NCBI GenBank assembly: GCA_905221605.1
Contig: CAJNDS010002439.1
Location: forward strand, 211,001-275,000
Reading direction: 5' to 3'
Length of the DNA: 64,000 nt
DNA from: Symbiodinium natans
Taxonomy: Eukaryota; Sar; Dinophyceae; Suessiales; Symbiodiniaceae
Below are positions 39,524 to 50,967 of this stretch, one piece after another. The notes beneath the pieces are model-generated. The model saw only the letters and a list, made by a program, of their open reading frames with translations, had not been told where the DNA came from and made no database searches. The stretch's first letter is position 1. Each line of letters begins with the position of its first letter. The position numbers and the translations under genes were made by a program.

Positions 39524-42137
39524 AAAAAGTTTCATATGCTTTGAAGCAAGCTTGCACGGCTTAAAAAAAGCGGGGGGGTTGGGGGGGGCGCAGCCCCCCC
39601 CCATTTGCAAACACAATGCTTGCATGATGGGTTTCAAAAAAAGTTTCATATGCTTTGAAGCAAGCTTGCACGGCTTAAAAAAAGCGGGGGGGTTGGGGGG
39701 GCGCAGCCCCCCCCCATTTGCAAACACAATGCTTGCATGATGGGTTTCAAAAAAGTTTCAGATGCTTTGCAGCAAGCTTGCACGGCTTAAAAAAAGCGGG
39801 GGGGTTGGGGGGGGCGCAGCCCCCCCCATTTGCAAACACAATGCTTGCATGATGGGTTTCAATAAAAGTTTCATATGCTTTGAAGCAAGCTTGCACGGCT
39901 TAAAAAAAGCGAGGGGTTGGGGGGGGCGCAGCCCCCCCCCCCATTTGCAAACACAATGCCTGCATGATGGGTTTCAAAAAAAAGTTTCATATGCTTTGAA
40001 GCAAGCTTGCACGGCTTAAATAAAGCGGGGGGGTTGGGGGGGGCGCAGCCCCCCCCATTTGCAAACACAATGCCTGCATGATGGGTTTCAAAAAGAAGTT
40101 TCATATGCTTTGAAGCAAGCTTGCACGGCTTAAAAAAGCAGGGGGGTTGGGGGGGGCGCAGCCCCCCCCATTTGCAAACACAATGCGTGCATGATGGGTT
40201 TTAAAAAAAGTTTCATATGCTTTGAAGCAAGCTTTGCACGGCTAAAAACAAGCGGGGGGGTTGGGTGGGGCGCAGCCCCCCCCCCATTTGCAAACACAAC
40301 GCTTGCATGATCGGTTTCAAAAAAAAAGTTTCATATGCTTTGAAGCAAGCTTGCGCGGCTTAAAAAAAGCGGGGGGGTTGGGGGGGGCGCAGCCCCCCCC
40401 ATTTGCAAACACAATGCCTGCATGATGGGTTTCAAACAAAGTTTCATATGCTTTGAAGCAAGCTTGCACGGCTAAAAAAAAGCGGGGGGGTTGGGGGGGG
40501 CGCAGCTCCCCCCATTTGCAAACACAATGCTTGCATGATGGGTTTCAAAAAAAAATTCATATGCTTTGAAGCAAGCTTTGCACGGCTTAAAAAAAGCGGG
40601 GGGGTTGGGGGGGGGGCGCAGCCCCCCCCATTTGCAAACACACAATGCCTGCATGATGGGTTTCAAAAGAAAAGTTTCATATGCTTTGAAGCAAGCTTGC
40701 ACGGCTTAAAAAAAGCGGGGGGGTTGGGGGGGGCGCAGCCCCCCACCCATTTGCAAACACACAATGCCTGCATGATGGGTTTCAAAAAAAAGTTTCATAT
40801 GCTTTGAAGCAAGCTTGCACGGCCTAAAAAAAGCGGGGGGGTTGGAGGTGGTGCAGCCCCCCCCCCATTTGCAAACACAATGCTTGCATGATGGGTTTCA
40901 AAAAAAGTTTCATATGCTTTGAAGCAAGCTTGCACGGCTTAAAAAAAACGGGGGGGTTGGGGGGGGCGCAGCCCCCCCCCCCCTTTTGCAAACGCAAGCT
41001 TGCATGAGGGGTGTTCCAAAGATTTCAGATGATTTGAAGCAAGGTTTGCAACGGCTTTAGAAAAAAAGGCGGGGGGGTTGGGGGGGTGGGGGGGGGCGCA
41101 GCCCCCCCATTTGCAAACACAATGCTTGCATGATGGGTTTCAAAAAAAAGTTTCATATGCTTTGCAGCAAGCTTGCACGGCTTAAAAAAAGCGGGGGGGG
41201 TTGGTGGGGGCGCAGCCCCCCCCCATTTGCAAACACAATGCCTGCATGATGGGTTTCAAAAAAAGTTTCCTATGCTTTGAAGCAGGCTTGCACGGCTTAA
41301 CAAAAGCGGGGGGGTTGGGGGGGGGCGCAGCCCCCCCCATTTGCAAACACAATGCCTGCATGATGGGTTTCAAAAAAAGTTTTCATATGCTTTGAAGCAA
41401 GCTTTGCACGGCTTAAAAAAAGCGGGGGGGTTGGGGGGGCGCAGCCCCCCCCATTTGCAAACACAATGCCTGCATGATGGGTTTCAAACAAAGTTTCATA
41501 TGCTTTGAAGCAAGCTAGCACGGCTAAAAAAAGCGGGGGGGTTGGGGGGGCGCGAGCCCCCTCCATTTGCAAACACAATGCTTGAGGATGGGTTTAAAAA
41601 AAAGTTTCATATGCTTGAGCAAGCTTGCACGGCTTTAAGAACGCGGGGGGGTTGGGGGGGCGCTGAGCCCCCCCCCCATTTGCAAACACACAATGCCTGC
41701 ATGATGGGTTGCAAAAAAAAGTTTCATATGCTTTGAAGCAAGCTTGCACGGCTTAAAAAAAGCGGGGGGGTTGGGGGGGGCGCAGCCCCCCCCATTTGCA
41801 AACACACAGTGCCTGCATGATGGGTTTCAAAAAAAAGTTTCATATGCTTTGAAGCAAGCTTGCACGGCTTAAAAAAAGCGGGGGGGTTGGAGGTGGTGCA
41901 GCCCCCCCCCCCCATTTGCAAACACAATGCTTGCATGATGGGTTTCAAAAAAAAGTTTCATATGCTTTGAAGCAAGCTTGCACGGCTTAAAAAAAACGGG
42001 GGGGTTGGGGGGGGCGCAGCCCCCCCCCCCATTTGCAAACGCAATGCTTGCATGATGGGTTTCAAAAAGATTCAGATGATTTGAAGCAAGTTTGCACGGC
42101 TTAGAAAAGCGGGGGGGTTGGGGGGGGGGGGGGGGGC
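39510..42137 (+). repeat. ~115-bp G/C-hairpin satellite, array 2
   Basis: About 23 units of the satellite described at 28519-29121. Here all units are of the CATATGC type and the alternating TTTATGC variant is absent. Indels cluster in the A-, G- and C-runs, and units near 40980-41060 and 41580-41640 are more decayed. The array ends in a long G-run at the assembly gap. Confidence 0.96.
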
Positions 42138-42237
42138 NNNNNNNNNNNNNNNNNNNNNNNNNNNNNNNNNNNNNNNNNNNNNNNNNNNNNNNNNNNNNNN
42201 NNNNNNNNNNNNNNNNNNNNNNNNNNNNNNNNNNNNN
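42138..42237. other. assembly gap (100 N)
   Basis: Exactly 100 N, a conventional placeholder length. It starts inside a satellite G-run and ends within the LINE 3' UTR. The bases equivalent to 29122-29271 of copy 1 are missing, together with an unknown amount of satellite. Confidence 0.99.
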
Positions 42238-42765
42238 ACTGCAGGCAAAACGGTCTCAAGCGCAACAGAGCCTACCTGGACCTACCGTGAACAGGAAAGA
42301 AACGCGTGCTCACAAGCTCAAAAGGACGGTGTATGTACAGGGGTTACTATTCTACGGCCGGTCTCACAGTTCGCTCACTCACAGGGCTAAACAGTGTGGG
42401 CACACTTGCGCCGCAGATGTCCTGGGGCCGATGAGGGAGCGGCACCCCCGTGCTGATGGAACAACGCATGACTGCATATGGTGGCATGGTTGAAAAAGGA
42501 CTCGGTACACTAAAGAAGAAGAGCACAAAAACACTCAGGGAGAGTGTAGCTATCTCATTTTCTCATCGCTCAAGACTCCTTAGCAGGGCGACCCGGGCAT
42601 GAGATGCCGGTATCATGGCACTGTGGCCGAAAGGTCGGCTTCACATGTGCCTTCCCTGTACATAGGAACAGAGACAAAGGTTCAGACAGGGTTGCTAGCC
42701 TGTCCCCCCGTGCACCCGAGAGGGGGGTGCACCCCCACTTTTGTGAGAAAAATAAGCTCTCATCG

Positions 42766-45700
42766 TCAGGCCGATCCGCCTTCCCCAGCAGGGGGCCTGC
42801 GGATACAGCCAAGCACATAACAGTTGGACTGGATTTCGGGGCTTAAGGTTTCAAGCCTTTCCGATGCGACACCGTCGTCCATGTACCAGGCATCTGTCCT
42901 GCCCGGTATCAAGCCAACGGTTCTGTAGTGCCCTGTGAGAACTGTTTCACCCAGATGCACAATGATGGAGATGAGGTCATAGGCAAGCCAATCACACGCT
43001 ATGCTGCTTTCATTTCTGAAGATCGGAAGGTGGACACAGCGATTGTTGAATGTAATAGGCACACGGGTCTTCCTCGTGACACCATTGGTCGTGGTATATC
43101 TAGGTAGGACAAGGAAAATGTGAGTCGGAGCTGTGCATAACGCATGCGGTTGGGCCTGCAGGTGCCAGTTAAGGATGAGGGTGTCCAGCTCCCCGTCTTG
43201 GATACCTCCAGGTGCTGCCAGAAGTAGCAATGGTGCAGCGGGCTCCCTGATTTCAGTAGTGCATCCCTCCTCAACTGCAACTCTCGCCTCCCAGTGAACG
43301 AGGCTATCAGTCCAAGCAAGCTTAGGGATGATGAACTGTATGAATTCACTCACGTCATGCTGTCTGTTGGGCTGCGCCCAGCCTAGCATGTACATGCGGA
43401 GAAACATGGCTGCATCCCAGTGCGTTTTGGCAAGTGCCTTCTGCCAAGCATCAGGTATGCGGCTCCCCGGCCTGAGCTGTGCTTGCCACAGGGTGGCAGT
43501 AATGACGGCGTTGATGTAGCAAGTGTTGCCACTATTCTTAAGCTTGAGGCGAGAGACACTCGGCACACCAGCTGGTGGCCGTGCACTTCCTGCAGCGCTC
43601 AGATGTTTTCCAGGGCCTTTTGCAGTGCCATTGCCAGTCCGTGGCGTTGCTGGTTTGGCGGCTGCAGTTGCGCTCCCACCACATTCCACACCGCGCAGTT
43701 GGCCAACTGTCGCAGTTTCTGATGCAGGATGTTTACTCTCGGATCTCGCATGGCTACTTCGATGAGGAACACTGCTTTGTCGCCTTCCTGGGGCTCTTGC
43801 TTGGGACGCCTTTGGGCGCAGAACCTGGTGACCAGATCCGGAAGACACAGCTCGGCGACCTGGTTGATGAGCTCCGTCGCCTCTTCCACCTTCAGGCTCT
43901 TGGCTGTCGCCGACGGCTCCACCTGTTTGGTGGCCGAGTTCCACTCCTGATACACGAAGCGCTTCTGCTGGTCGAGCCACTGATGCTTCATCGCATTCTC
44001 CACGGCCGTGGGATCTCCTACCATCAGTTGGACTCTTGCCACGACCTCTTTCAGCAGGAGGCCCAGCGCAACGATTCTCATCGGGGGGACGTTCTCTCCT
44101 TTCTTCTGTTTTTGTTGCCATTCCTGCCCCGCCTTGAAAAGCGGCAGCAATATGGTTCCTGGGCCTTGTTGCTGGAGGTGGAAGGTGAAGGATGTGTCCA
44201 GGCGTAGACGGTTCAGGGCGTCCTCCTGCTGCAACGACAGATTTGCCAGGAGCGTCACCACCGAGTTCAGGTTCTCGTCTGCAATTTGCCGCCGGCCTCC
44301 CCGCTGTCCTCGCCGGGCCGCTTTGGGTCGCTTGTTCGGTGCGTTCTCGGTCTCCCGGTCCATTTCTCTCGGCTGCTTCGAGGTCTCTCTCATGTTCGTC
44401 GCTAACCCTGGTAGTAGGTTGCCGAAGACGCTCACCACTTCCGTCGTCATGTTCACAGTGTAGTCCTATCAGGGCACATTGGAAGATCACATTGCATTGG
44501 AAGTAATGTCTGGAGGGGGAGGACCTGTCACACCACGGGCAGGTGCCATTTCTGAGGAGTCGGGGCTTGACCTGCGCACATCGCTCCTCAAGTTTGCCGT
44601 TGGCGGTGACTGCCCACACGTCCTTGTGGGCCCTAACTATGTGTCTCTTTAGAGCCGTGGGATCTGCGATCCATCGCTTGCAAACACAGCAGTGTTGCTT
44701 GAGGGACGACACAACATCGGCATCTAGCAGACTTTTCCAGCCTTGTTGCCGAGCAGCATCAAGAACCAGCTTTTGGGCTATGGGAGGCGGCTCATTTGCA
44801 GTGGCCTCCTCTGGAGCTTTTGGATTGGTGCTAGTATCTGCTTCGGGGCCGACCGCGGCTCCCTGAGTACTGCATTCCGGATAAAGAACAGGGCAGTATC
44901 CTTTTTCAATATGCGCTTTAAGCCCAATCCATGCCCCGTATTTGAATTTACAGAAGGCACACTGGGGCAGACCGTTCAGTGCATGGTTTGCCGGATCAAA
45001 ATTGAGCAGCTCTGGCTTATCTTCTGGGTGCTTCCATGCCTTATGCTGTCGGAGGCTAGTGATAGTGCGAAATTGTTGACTGCAATGCGGACAGGTATAA
45101 GGGTCTGACTCCTTATCTTCAGGAAGCTGCTCACCTGCACTCATCGAATGGAGTGAGTTGATAGCCAGCGCGAGCTGCGCCCGGACCTGTGGAAGGGCCC
45201 TAATGTCGCTGGGGCACTCTGCTGCAATTTTCTCAAGCGCGTCATGCATTCTCTGGCCTTGGTGAGCGAGAGCATGCAGGGGGTCCTCAGCATTGAGATG
45301 CTTCTGGATCTGTTCATTGGACACTAGGGTAAGATGCGCCGGCTTTTTGGCAATAGCACGCATCTGTCTGGCAGCCATTGCTCGAAGATGCTTGCGTCCT
45401 GTGGGTCTAACACCCACCGCCAGTAGCCCGTGCGCTGCTGAGCTCCACACCCCGGCTCTCCAGATTTGGTACCTGGGGCGGTTGTGCGTTACGCGTCTGG
45501 AGTTGATGGCTTTGCGAAGCTGGCTATATTGACCCCTCGCCTTACGCATACGTAGCTGAACAGTTTTCTCCTGGGCATCTCTATAGGAAATGACGGTACC
45601 TAGGTACTGATGTGTTTTCCTGAGGGGGATCAGAATCTGCTCGCCGTGTTGCATGAAGGCAAGGTGTGGGAGTTTGTCCTTAAAGACCTTAAGTTTCTGC

Positions 45701-47175
45701 AAGATCCTAATTGCATCTGCTCCCTTGGCGTGACACAGCACGACCGATTTGGTTGCGCTGAGAGTCATACCGTGGTCGTTAAAGGTTTGCACGACTTTTT
45801 GGATGCCGCCAATGGCACCCTGAAGGTCTTCGGCGCTTTTTAACGTCCATGCAGCTAATGCGTCATCGGCGTAAAAAGTGAACAGCTGCGTTACCCAGTC
45901 CCAGCCTAGGCGCTCCGCTAGTGTGTCAATGATAGCAATTGTGTGTGCCACAAACAAATACGGCGCGACCGTACAGCCTTGTTTGATGCCTCGTGTGGTC
46001 GTGACGTGGTCCTCATGAACGCCGACTGAGCAGTGATACCTTGCCTCGAAATGGAACTGCATAAGGAGTTGCACCAGCGTTTCGGAGACCCCTAGGCGTC
46101 TCAGGCTAGTGGCAAGGGCAGTGCGAGGGACATTGTCGAACGCCCCCTCTAGGTCAAGGGAGAAGCATATGCCTCCTGCGCATTTAACCTGCGTAGCTCC
46201 GGCATGAAGGTCATATATGCTTTGTTTGCTCAGGGTCGCATACGCACGAGCCTCTCTCAGGTGGTTATGCACTCTCAGTAGGGCGTCTAGAACCCCTCTG
46301 CCGGCAGTATATGCAAATTGCGGTCGAGTGACCAGCGCTTCCTCGAGAAGTGGTCGGATGTGTTCTCTCAGCAGAGCGCATACCGATTTCGAGAGAGGGT
46401 GGGAGAGTCCTATTGGGCGAAGCCCGGACGGGCGGCTGGGGTCTTTCTGTGGTTTAGGCAACCATACGAGGTATGTGTCTTTCCACACGTGTGGGATGAC
46501 GCAGAGGGAATCCTCCCCCCAGGATCGCATCAGGATGGGCTCCAGCGTTTTGGCTACCTGGTCACGGCACAATCTCCAAACTGCTGCCGGGGCCGACATC
46601 TTCGGCACCCCTTTGCGAAATGGTAGTTTTCCTAGGGCCCAAACGAGGTCTTTGGCCTGAACAAGAATGGGTTCAGTGACTCGGTGATTGGGCAAATAGT
46701 CTTCTCCCTGACAAAACTTGTTGCTGCTGTGCTTAATGAGCTCAGCCAGTTGTTCTTTGGGAGTGAGGATTTCTCCCTTTTCGCTGCGGATGTGTGTGCG
46801 CGCGAAGGGTTTCCAGGGAGCTAATTTTCTAGCGCTCATCCACACCTTCCGTTGATCGCCCTTAGCGGCAGCAACTTGTGGGTCCTCAGCGACAGCCTGC
46901 AGCTTTTCGCGTTTGATTTTCTTGGCAGTTTGTTTCATCGCTTTAGAGGCCACGCGAAACTCGGTGTACTTTTTCCATTTCCGGAGAGTTTCGATTAAGC
47001 TGTTCGCTTTGGTGGATTTCCATTCCTTGTACTTAGCCCACATCTCTTTCGCGGTGTGCTTAAACTGCGGATTCTGCGAAACGCGGTTGTCAACTTCAGG
47101 TTCGGGAGGGTAGACGGTTTGCAAGTGTTCTTTCATGATCTCATCCACCTGCCGCGTAAAGCTGTGAAGATGCAA
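42766..47175 (-). CDS. LINE ORF: RT, zinc fingers, USP (copy 2)
   Basis: 1469 residues with the same domains and catalytic residues as the ORF at 29800-34209. Amino-acid differences I see relative to copy 1: L99P, I105K, F998L, S1223A, A1228T and V1232A. Three of the six lie within a dozen residues of the USP catalytic Cys1219, which is itself kept, as are YADD and His1416. No new stop or frameshift compared with copy 1. Confidence 0.92.
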   Translation of the reverse strand: MHLHSFTRQVDEIMKEHLQTVYPPEPEVDNRVSQNPQFKHTAKEMWAKYKEWKSTKANSLIETLRKWKKYTEFRVASKAMKQTAKKIKREKLQAVAEDPQVAAAKGDQRKVWMSARKLAPWKPFARTHIRSEKGEILTPKEQLAELIKHSSNKFCQGEDYLPNHRVTEPILVQAKDLVWALGKLPFRKGVPKMSAPAAVWRLCRDQVAKTLEPILMRSWGEDSLCVIPHVWKDTYLVWLPKPQKDPSRPSGLRPIGLSHPLSKSVCALLREHIRPLLEEALVTRPQFAYTAGRGVLDALLRVHNHLREARAYATLSKQSIYDLHAGATQVKCAGGICFSLDLEGAFDNVPRTALATSLRRLGVSETLVQLLMQFHFEARYHCSVGVHEDHVTTTRGIKQGCTVAPYLFVAHTIAIIDTLAERLGWDWVTQLFTFYADDALAAWTLKSAEDLQGAIGGIQKVVQTFNDHGMTLSATKSVVLCHAKGADAIRILQKLKVFKDKLPHLAFMQHGEQILIPLRKTHQYLGTVISYRDAQEKTVQLRMRKARGQYSQLRKAINSRRVTHNRPRYQIWRAGVWSSAAHGLLAVGVRPTGRKHLRAMAARQMRAIAKKPAHLTLVSNEQIQKHLNAEDPLHALAHQGQRMHDALEKIAAECPSDIRALPQVRAQLALAINSLHSMSAGEQLPEDKESDPYTCPHCSQQFRTITSLRQHKAWKHPEDKPELLNFDPANHALNGLPQCAFCKFKYGAWIGLKAHIEKGYCPVLYPECSTQGAAVGPEADTSTNPKAPEEATANEPPPIAQKLVLDAARQQGWKSLLDADVVSSLKQHCCVCKRWIADPTALKRHIVRAHKDVWAVTANGKLEERCAQVKPRLLRNGTCPWCDRSSPSRHYFQCNVIFQCALIGLHCEHDDGSGERLRQPTTRVSDEHERDLEAAERNGPGDRERTEQATQSGPARTAGRPAANCRREPELGGDAPGKSVVAAGGRPEPSTPGHILHLPPPATRPRNHIAAAFQGGAGMATKTEERRERPPDENRCAGPPAERGRGKSPTDGRRSHGRGECDEASVARPAEALRVSGVELGHQTGGAVGDSQEPEGGRGDGAHQPGRRAVSSGSGHQVLRPKASQARAPGRRQSSVPHRSSHARSESKHPASETATVGQLRGVECGGSATAAAKPATPRTGNGTAKGPGKHLSAAGSARPPAGVPSVSRLKLKNSGNTCYINAVITATLWQAQLRPGSRIPDAWQKALAKTHWDAAMFLRMYMLGWAQPNRQHDVSEFIQFIIPKLAWTDSLVHWEARVAVEEGCTTEIREPAAPLLLLAAPGGIQDGELDTLILNWHLQAQPHALCTAPTHIFLVLPRYTTTNGVTRKTRVPITFNNRCVHLPIFRNESSIACDWLAYDLISIIVHLGETVLTGHYRTVGLIPGRTDAWYMDDGVASERLETLSPEIQSNCYVLGCIRRPPAGEGGSA
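43599..44456 (-). CDS. overlapping 283-aa helical ORF (copy 2)
   Basis: Same as 30633-31490 with one residue change (Ala to Val in MRDPRANIL). The ORF is intact in both copies even though it overlaps the RT-USP frame. No family recognised. Confidence 0.58.
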   Translation of the reverse strand: MNMTTEVVSVFGNLLPGLATNMRETSKQPREMDRETENAPNKRPKAARRGQRGGRRQIADENLNSVVTLLANLSLQQEDALNRLRLDTSFTFHLQQQGPGTILLPLFKAGQEWQQKQKKGENVPPMRIVALGLLLKEVVARVQLMVGDPTAVENAMKHQWLDQQKRFVYQEWNSATKQVEPSATAKSLKVEEATELINQVAELCLPDLVTRFCAQRRPKQEPQEGDKAVFLIEVAMRDPRVNILHQKLRQLANCAVWNVVGAQLQPPNQQRHGLAMALQKALENI

Positions 47176-47176
47176 G

Positions 47177-49927
47177 TCAGGGTCCAGCTTTTGAATATCC
47201 GCGTCGATGAGGTGTTTTAACTTTTAACTTCTTAGCCCGATCATCTGCCTGCGCAATGGAATCTTGGATGCATTGCCTAGACGCCATCGAAGGTTTGACA
47301 GGGTTCGGGAGCCGACATGGTGCGACTCTACGGATGTGAGCCTGCACTGGGATGTGGTGATTGGCCTTCCACTTTCCGAGGGCGACTTGATGCATGGGTC
47401 TGCTGTGTCTAGCAGTGCGAGTCGCGTGCTGAACCCTACACGCAACGAAATCCAATTGCGTTTTGGTGCCTTGGTGCACGCACGTATGCGCCGGAGTGCA
47501 GTTCCACGTATTGAGGAGAGTGAGGCCGAAGTCCTGGAGTATTCCCAGAAAGTCATCTTCGTCAGGCGATCCCTCTACTTTGGCAACAACGGCGCTACCT
47601 ATCAATCCCCTCGAGGTTTTGATGGAGCAATTGAAGTCTCCCGCAATAATCAAGTCGTTCCGTTGTGGACTCTTCATGATGCTAGACCGTATCGCATCCC
47701 AGATTGAGGCCCGAGCTTTCAGGTTCTCGGCTTTGTCAATGTTTGTCCTCCACACATGCTGGTAGACATTCAGAAGATCCGAGCCGTTCTGCGGGTGATG
47801 CAGTCGAACCGAGAGTACTCTGCCTTGCCTAAGAACCCTGTAGCTAACATTATCTTGCTTGCAGACATTTTGATGGATCAGAGTGGCAACTCCTGAGCAT
47901 TTGTCTTTGCCTGTAGCCCCTGAGGAGACGACGAACCAGGGGCCGGACGAGAAAGTGCGGCACCCCTCCTGTTTCCAGTGTGTTTCCTGCACGAACACGA
48001 TGTCAAAGTCATCTGGTTTCTCACTTAACCATGACATGAGTTCTTGCCAGGCCGCCTGCGAGCCCCCGCTCATGTTCCAGGTGAGACATCTAAGGTGAGA
48101 TGCTTTGTCAGATTTGGGATGCTTTGTGGGTTTAGCCGGCCGATCATTCGGCCCCAGCTGGTGTATGCCCCCTGTGGTTTTTGTCAGTGTTTCTCTAGTG
48201 TACCATGTGCCCTTATAGTGAGTGCCGCCTGTGGCATAGGCTCGTGCGCGAGCTCGTCGCAGCGATCTCTTGGCAATCCACCCGATGCTGTTATGGTGAT
48301 TACGTGTTGCCTGGCCAGTGTCTTCGCCCATTCTATTGGACTGTTGGGGCCGATGTTGTGTGGCTCCCACCACGGTACTGGAACCCGTGGTAACCCTCAC
48401 GTCTGCTCGACCCCCATTTGCTGTCACGAAGCTTCCACAAAGGATAAGAATCCACATCCAGAAAAGACTTCGAAAGCTTGGGGCCCAGCCGCTGGACTTG
48501 GGACCAGCGCGGCTCGGTGATGTGCGTCTGGCGGGCTCACCCATCTGTGTTGTAAATAGGTTAGTAGTGCACTTGGCATGTGTGCTGAGGATGTAGGGTC
48601 TCCTTCTGTAGCAACCTCTGATTCTCCTGGTGCAGAGCCATTTAGTTAGTCTATCTCTTTGCAGCGATAGAAGCCTGCCTGCATAACCTTTCCCACCGAC
48701 CAAAAACACTCCCAGCAGAAGAATGTGTCCCCATCTCAACCTGGCGTACTGACTCTCGGGACCTGGGACATCTCGTCGATCATAGTCCTGCAGCAGAGGC
48801 GAGGGTTTGGTGCGTATGCATTGGGTAGAGGAAACGGTGCAGCGGATGCGATGATGCAATGCAACCCCCGTGTATGCTCGCTGAGCTGCAGTGCGGTCTT
48901 GGTCACGGTCACTGGGGGCCGAAGATCGGCTTCCCCTGGAGGACCGGAAAGAGTGAGACCGAACAATGGCCTGCATGACGACATCAGCAGCCGGTGGCCC
49001 CTCTGAGCCAAAAACTTCTTCTCCCGATGCCAGGATCCTGACGGCCTTTATACAATGCGGGGCCAGCTTGCCATCGGCACCCCGGGTTAAGTAGTAGCCG
49101 TTCATTGAACGGAACCAAAGGGCCCCCGATTCTTTCGGGGAGAGAATGATTGCGATGTCACAATGCGCGGGGTAATTCCGATATTCACTTCTGTCTACGG
49201 AAACGCAATGAATGTGTGTCCGGGACTGGGAGAGGCCTCCCGTGATGATGCCCTTCGCCAAGATCGAGCCATAGAAGTCCCAGTTGGTTGCATGGAGGAC
49301 GTACTCCGGCAACTCGGCATCCCCAAGGGGCCGCATGACCGCTTCATCACGTAGTCCTTTCTTGGAGTGACCTTGAACCGCCCTGATGTAGAGATCGGCA
49401 CCGCGCCATTCGAGCGCGAAGCGTTGCTTGTCGTTCCAGTAGACCACCGAGCGGATGTAGTTGGGGGTTGCCCCCTTCTCCTTCATGATGGAGGTGCGTA
49501 AAAGGTCTGACACCTTGGTCCACCCGGCCTCGTCGAACGTCAAGCCGAAGTCTTCAGAGTCGTGCCTCAGAACAACTGACAGTCTTTTGGAGAGAGACTG
49601 GTCCAGTTTCCAGTAGAGCTTCGTCGGCTCCCCAAAGGGGGCCGAATCGCGTGCTGGCGTGGGCAGAGAGGTGCCATCGCTGCTGGCGTAGGTCGTCTCC
49701 GTGTAGATGTTGTATCTCTCGACCCTGCGCGGGGAGTGGGGGATGCTGCCAGATTGATTTGGTGGCGTTTGCCCCGTAGGGTAGTCAACCTCCATTTCCA
49801 CATAGGCATCAGATGAAGTCAGCTCGGCAGTCCGGGTTGCAGGAGCCGTGTATCCCATGTGCTTGGAGGTCCTGTCCGGCATGTCATCATCTCTACTGTC
49901 CTGGCTGGTTTGGTCCTGAATTGCCAC
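47177..49927 (-). CDS. LINE ORF: KptA/Tpt1 plus AP-type endonuclease (copy 2)
   Basis: 916 residues, identical in protein sequence to the ORF at 34211-36961, including the KptA Arg-His-Arg-Arg residues and the endonuclease Glu648, Asp764, Asn766 and His858. The same 7-bp duplication (47216-47229) separates it from the RT ORF. Confidence 0.92.
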   Translation of the reverse strand: MAIQDQTSQDSRDDDMPDRTSKHMGYTAPATRTAELTSSDAYVEMEVDYPTGQTPPNQSGSIPHSPRRVERYNIYTETTYASSDGTSLPTPARDSAPFGEPTKLYWKLDQSLSKRLSVVLRHDSEDFGLTFDEAGWTKVSDLLRTSIMKEKGATPNYIRSVVYWNDKQRFALEWRGADLYIRAVQGHSKKGLRDEAVMRPLGDAELPEYVLHATNWDFYGSILAKGIITGGLSQSRTHIHCVSVDRSEYRNYPAHCDIAIILSPKESGALWFRSMNGYYLTRGADGKLAPHCIKAVRILASGEEVFGSEGPPAADVVMQAIVRSHSFRSSRGSRSSAPSDRDQDRTAAQRAYTGVALHHRIRCTVSSTQCIRTKPSPLLQDYDRRDVPGPESQYARLRWGHILLLGVFLVGGKGYAGRLLSLQRDRLTKWLCTRRIRGCYRRRPYILSTHAKCTTNLFTTQMGEPARRTSPSRAGPKSSGWAPSFRSLFWMWILILCGSFVTANGGRADVRVTTGSSTVVGATQHRPQQSNRMGEDTGQATRNHHNSIGWIAKRSLRRARARAYATGGTHYKGTWYTRETLTKTTGGIHQLGPNDRPAKPTKHPKSDKASHLRCLTWNMSGGSQAAWQELMSWLSEKPDDFDIVFVQETHWKQEGCRTFSSGPWFVVSSGATGKDKCSGVATLIHQNVCKQDNVSYRVLRQGRVLSVRLHHPQNGSDLLNVYQHVWRTNIDKAENLKARASIWDAIRSSIMKSPQRNDLIIAGDFNCSIKTSRGLIGSAVVAKVEGSPDEDDFLGILQDFGLTLLNTWNCTPAHTCVHQGTKTQLDFVACRVQHATRTARHSRPMHQVALGKWKANHHIPVQAHIRRVAPCRLPNPVKPSMASRQCIQDSIAQADDRAKKLKVKTPHRRGYSKAGP

Positions 49928-50967
49928 TCGGACAATTTGCTCATCATCCTGCAGTTGCTCGGTGGGGAAGTAGTAGTCGAATTTGATTGCCAGGTCTTGA
50001 TGACTATCGAACCAATGGATTTGTTCAGCGACATGGGGACTCCCTCAAACAGTGCGATTACGCTGTGCAGCATGCCGGCGAACTGGGTGAGGATGGGCTC
50101 GAAGTCCGCATCTTTGGACAGGCTCCATAACCAGCATTCCACTGCCGTGCCGAAGGTGGAGTGGTTCGCGTAGTTGAGCTTGTCTCTGGAAATCAGGCAC
50201 ATGACAAACGCAAGGTTCCAGTTGCCTGCGGCCGGGATGATCTTCAGGGACTCCGAGTGGTGGAAGTCTTCATGATGCTTGACGAAGTGCCCCATTTCGA
50301 AGAAATTTTTGAACATGAGGGCGACCTTCTTCTTGCGCAGGACATTGATGTCATCTTCGATGATGTCCAGCAGGTTCCATTTTTCACGCATGGCTCTCAA
50401 GGATTGTGGAGGCACACTGTCTCGGGCAGGGGGGACGAACTGCTTGAGGCCCTCGGAGACATGCTGGGCAGGGGCCGGAGGAACGGCTCCCTCTGTGGTA
50501 GGCCTCCTTTGCTCGCTCGAGCTGCTAGCCTGCTGCCTCTTCTTTGGCGATGCCGGTGGGTCAGGTGGTTTCTGCCGGAACCACCATTCTCCCTGCCACC
50601 AGATCTTGAGGTAGCCCTCGTCGTCTTCCGTCGCATGTACTTCGTGCCGGTCACTGGTGTCAAACTGGTAGTCTTCAACGTCTTCGTCCTCCTCGTCGTA
50701 GTACCAGTCCTGATGTTGATCCCGGGGCCGAGCGTCGGCTCCCCTCGCATTCTGCCAGTGTGGCTGTCGGCTCTCGCGATCGGCCGCTTGTCGCCAGGGC
50801 TGCTGATTCATCTCCTGAGCACGGCCCCTAGTGTCGGCTCTCTCCCTTTGATTGCCAGGGGCATTGCGGCGAGCACTGCGGGCAGCCAGTTCATTGCGGG
50901 CGCGCCTCCTAGTGCCGTCGGGCCTGACCCGAGCTCGGGGATATCGATGCCACTTTTGATCTGACAT
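49819..50967 (-). CDS. LINE gag-like ORF (copy 2)
   Basis: 382 codons from the ATG at 50967, identical in protein sequence to 36853-38001. The C4 run where the frame appears to switch lies at 50035-50038. Confidence 0.63.
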   Translation of the reverse strand: MSDQKWHRYPRARVRPDGTRRRARNELAARSARRNAPGNQRERADTRGRAQEMNQQPWRQAADRESRQPHWQNARGADARPRDQHQDWYYDEEDEDVEDYQFDTSDRHEVHATEDDEGYLKIWWQGEWWFRQKPPDPPASPKKRQQASSSSEQRRPTTEGAVPPAPAQHVSEGLKQFVPPARDSVPPQSLRAMREKWNLLDIIEDDINVLRKKKVALMFKNFFEMGHFVKHHEDFHHSESLKIIPAAGNWNLAFVMCLISRDKLNYANHSTFGTAVECWLWSLSKDADFEPILTQFAGMLHSVIALFEGVPMSLNKSIGSIVIKTWQSNSTTTSPPSNCRMMSKLSEWQFRTKPARTVEMMTCRTGPPSTWDTRLLQPGLPS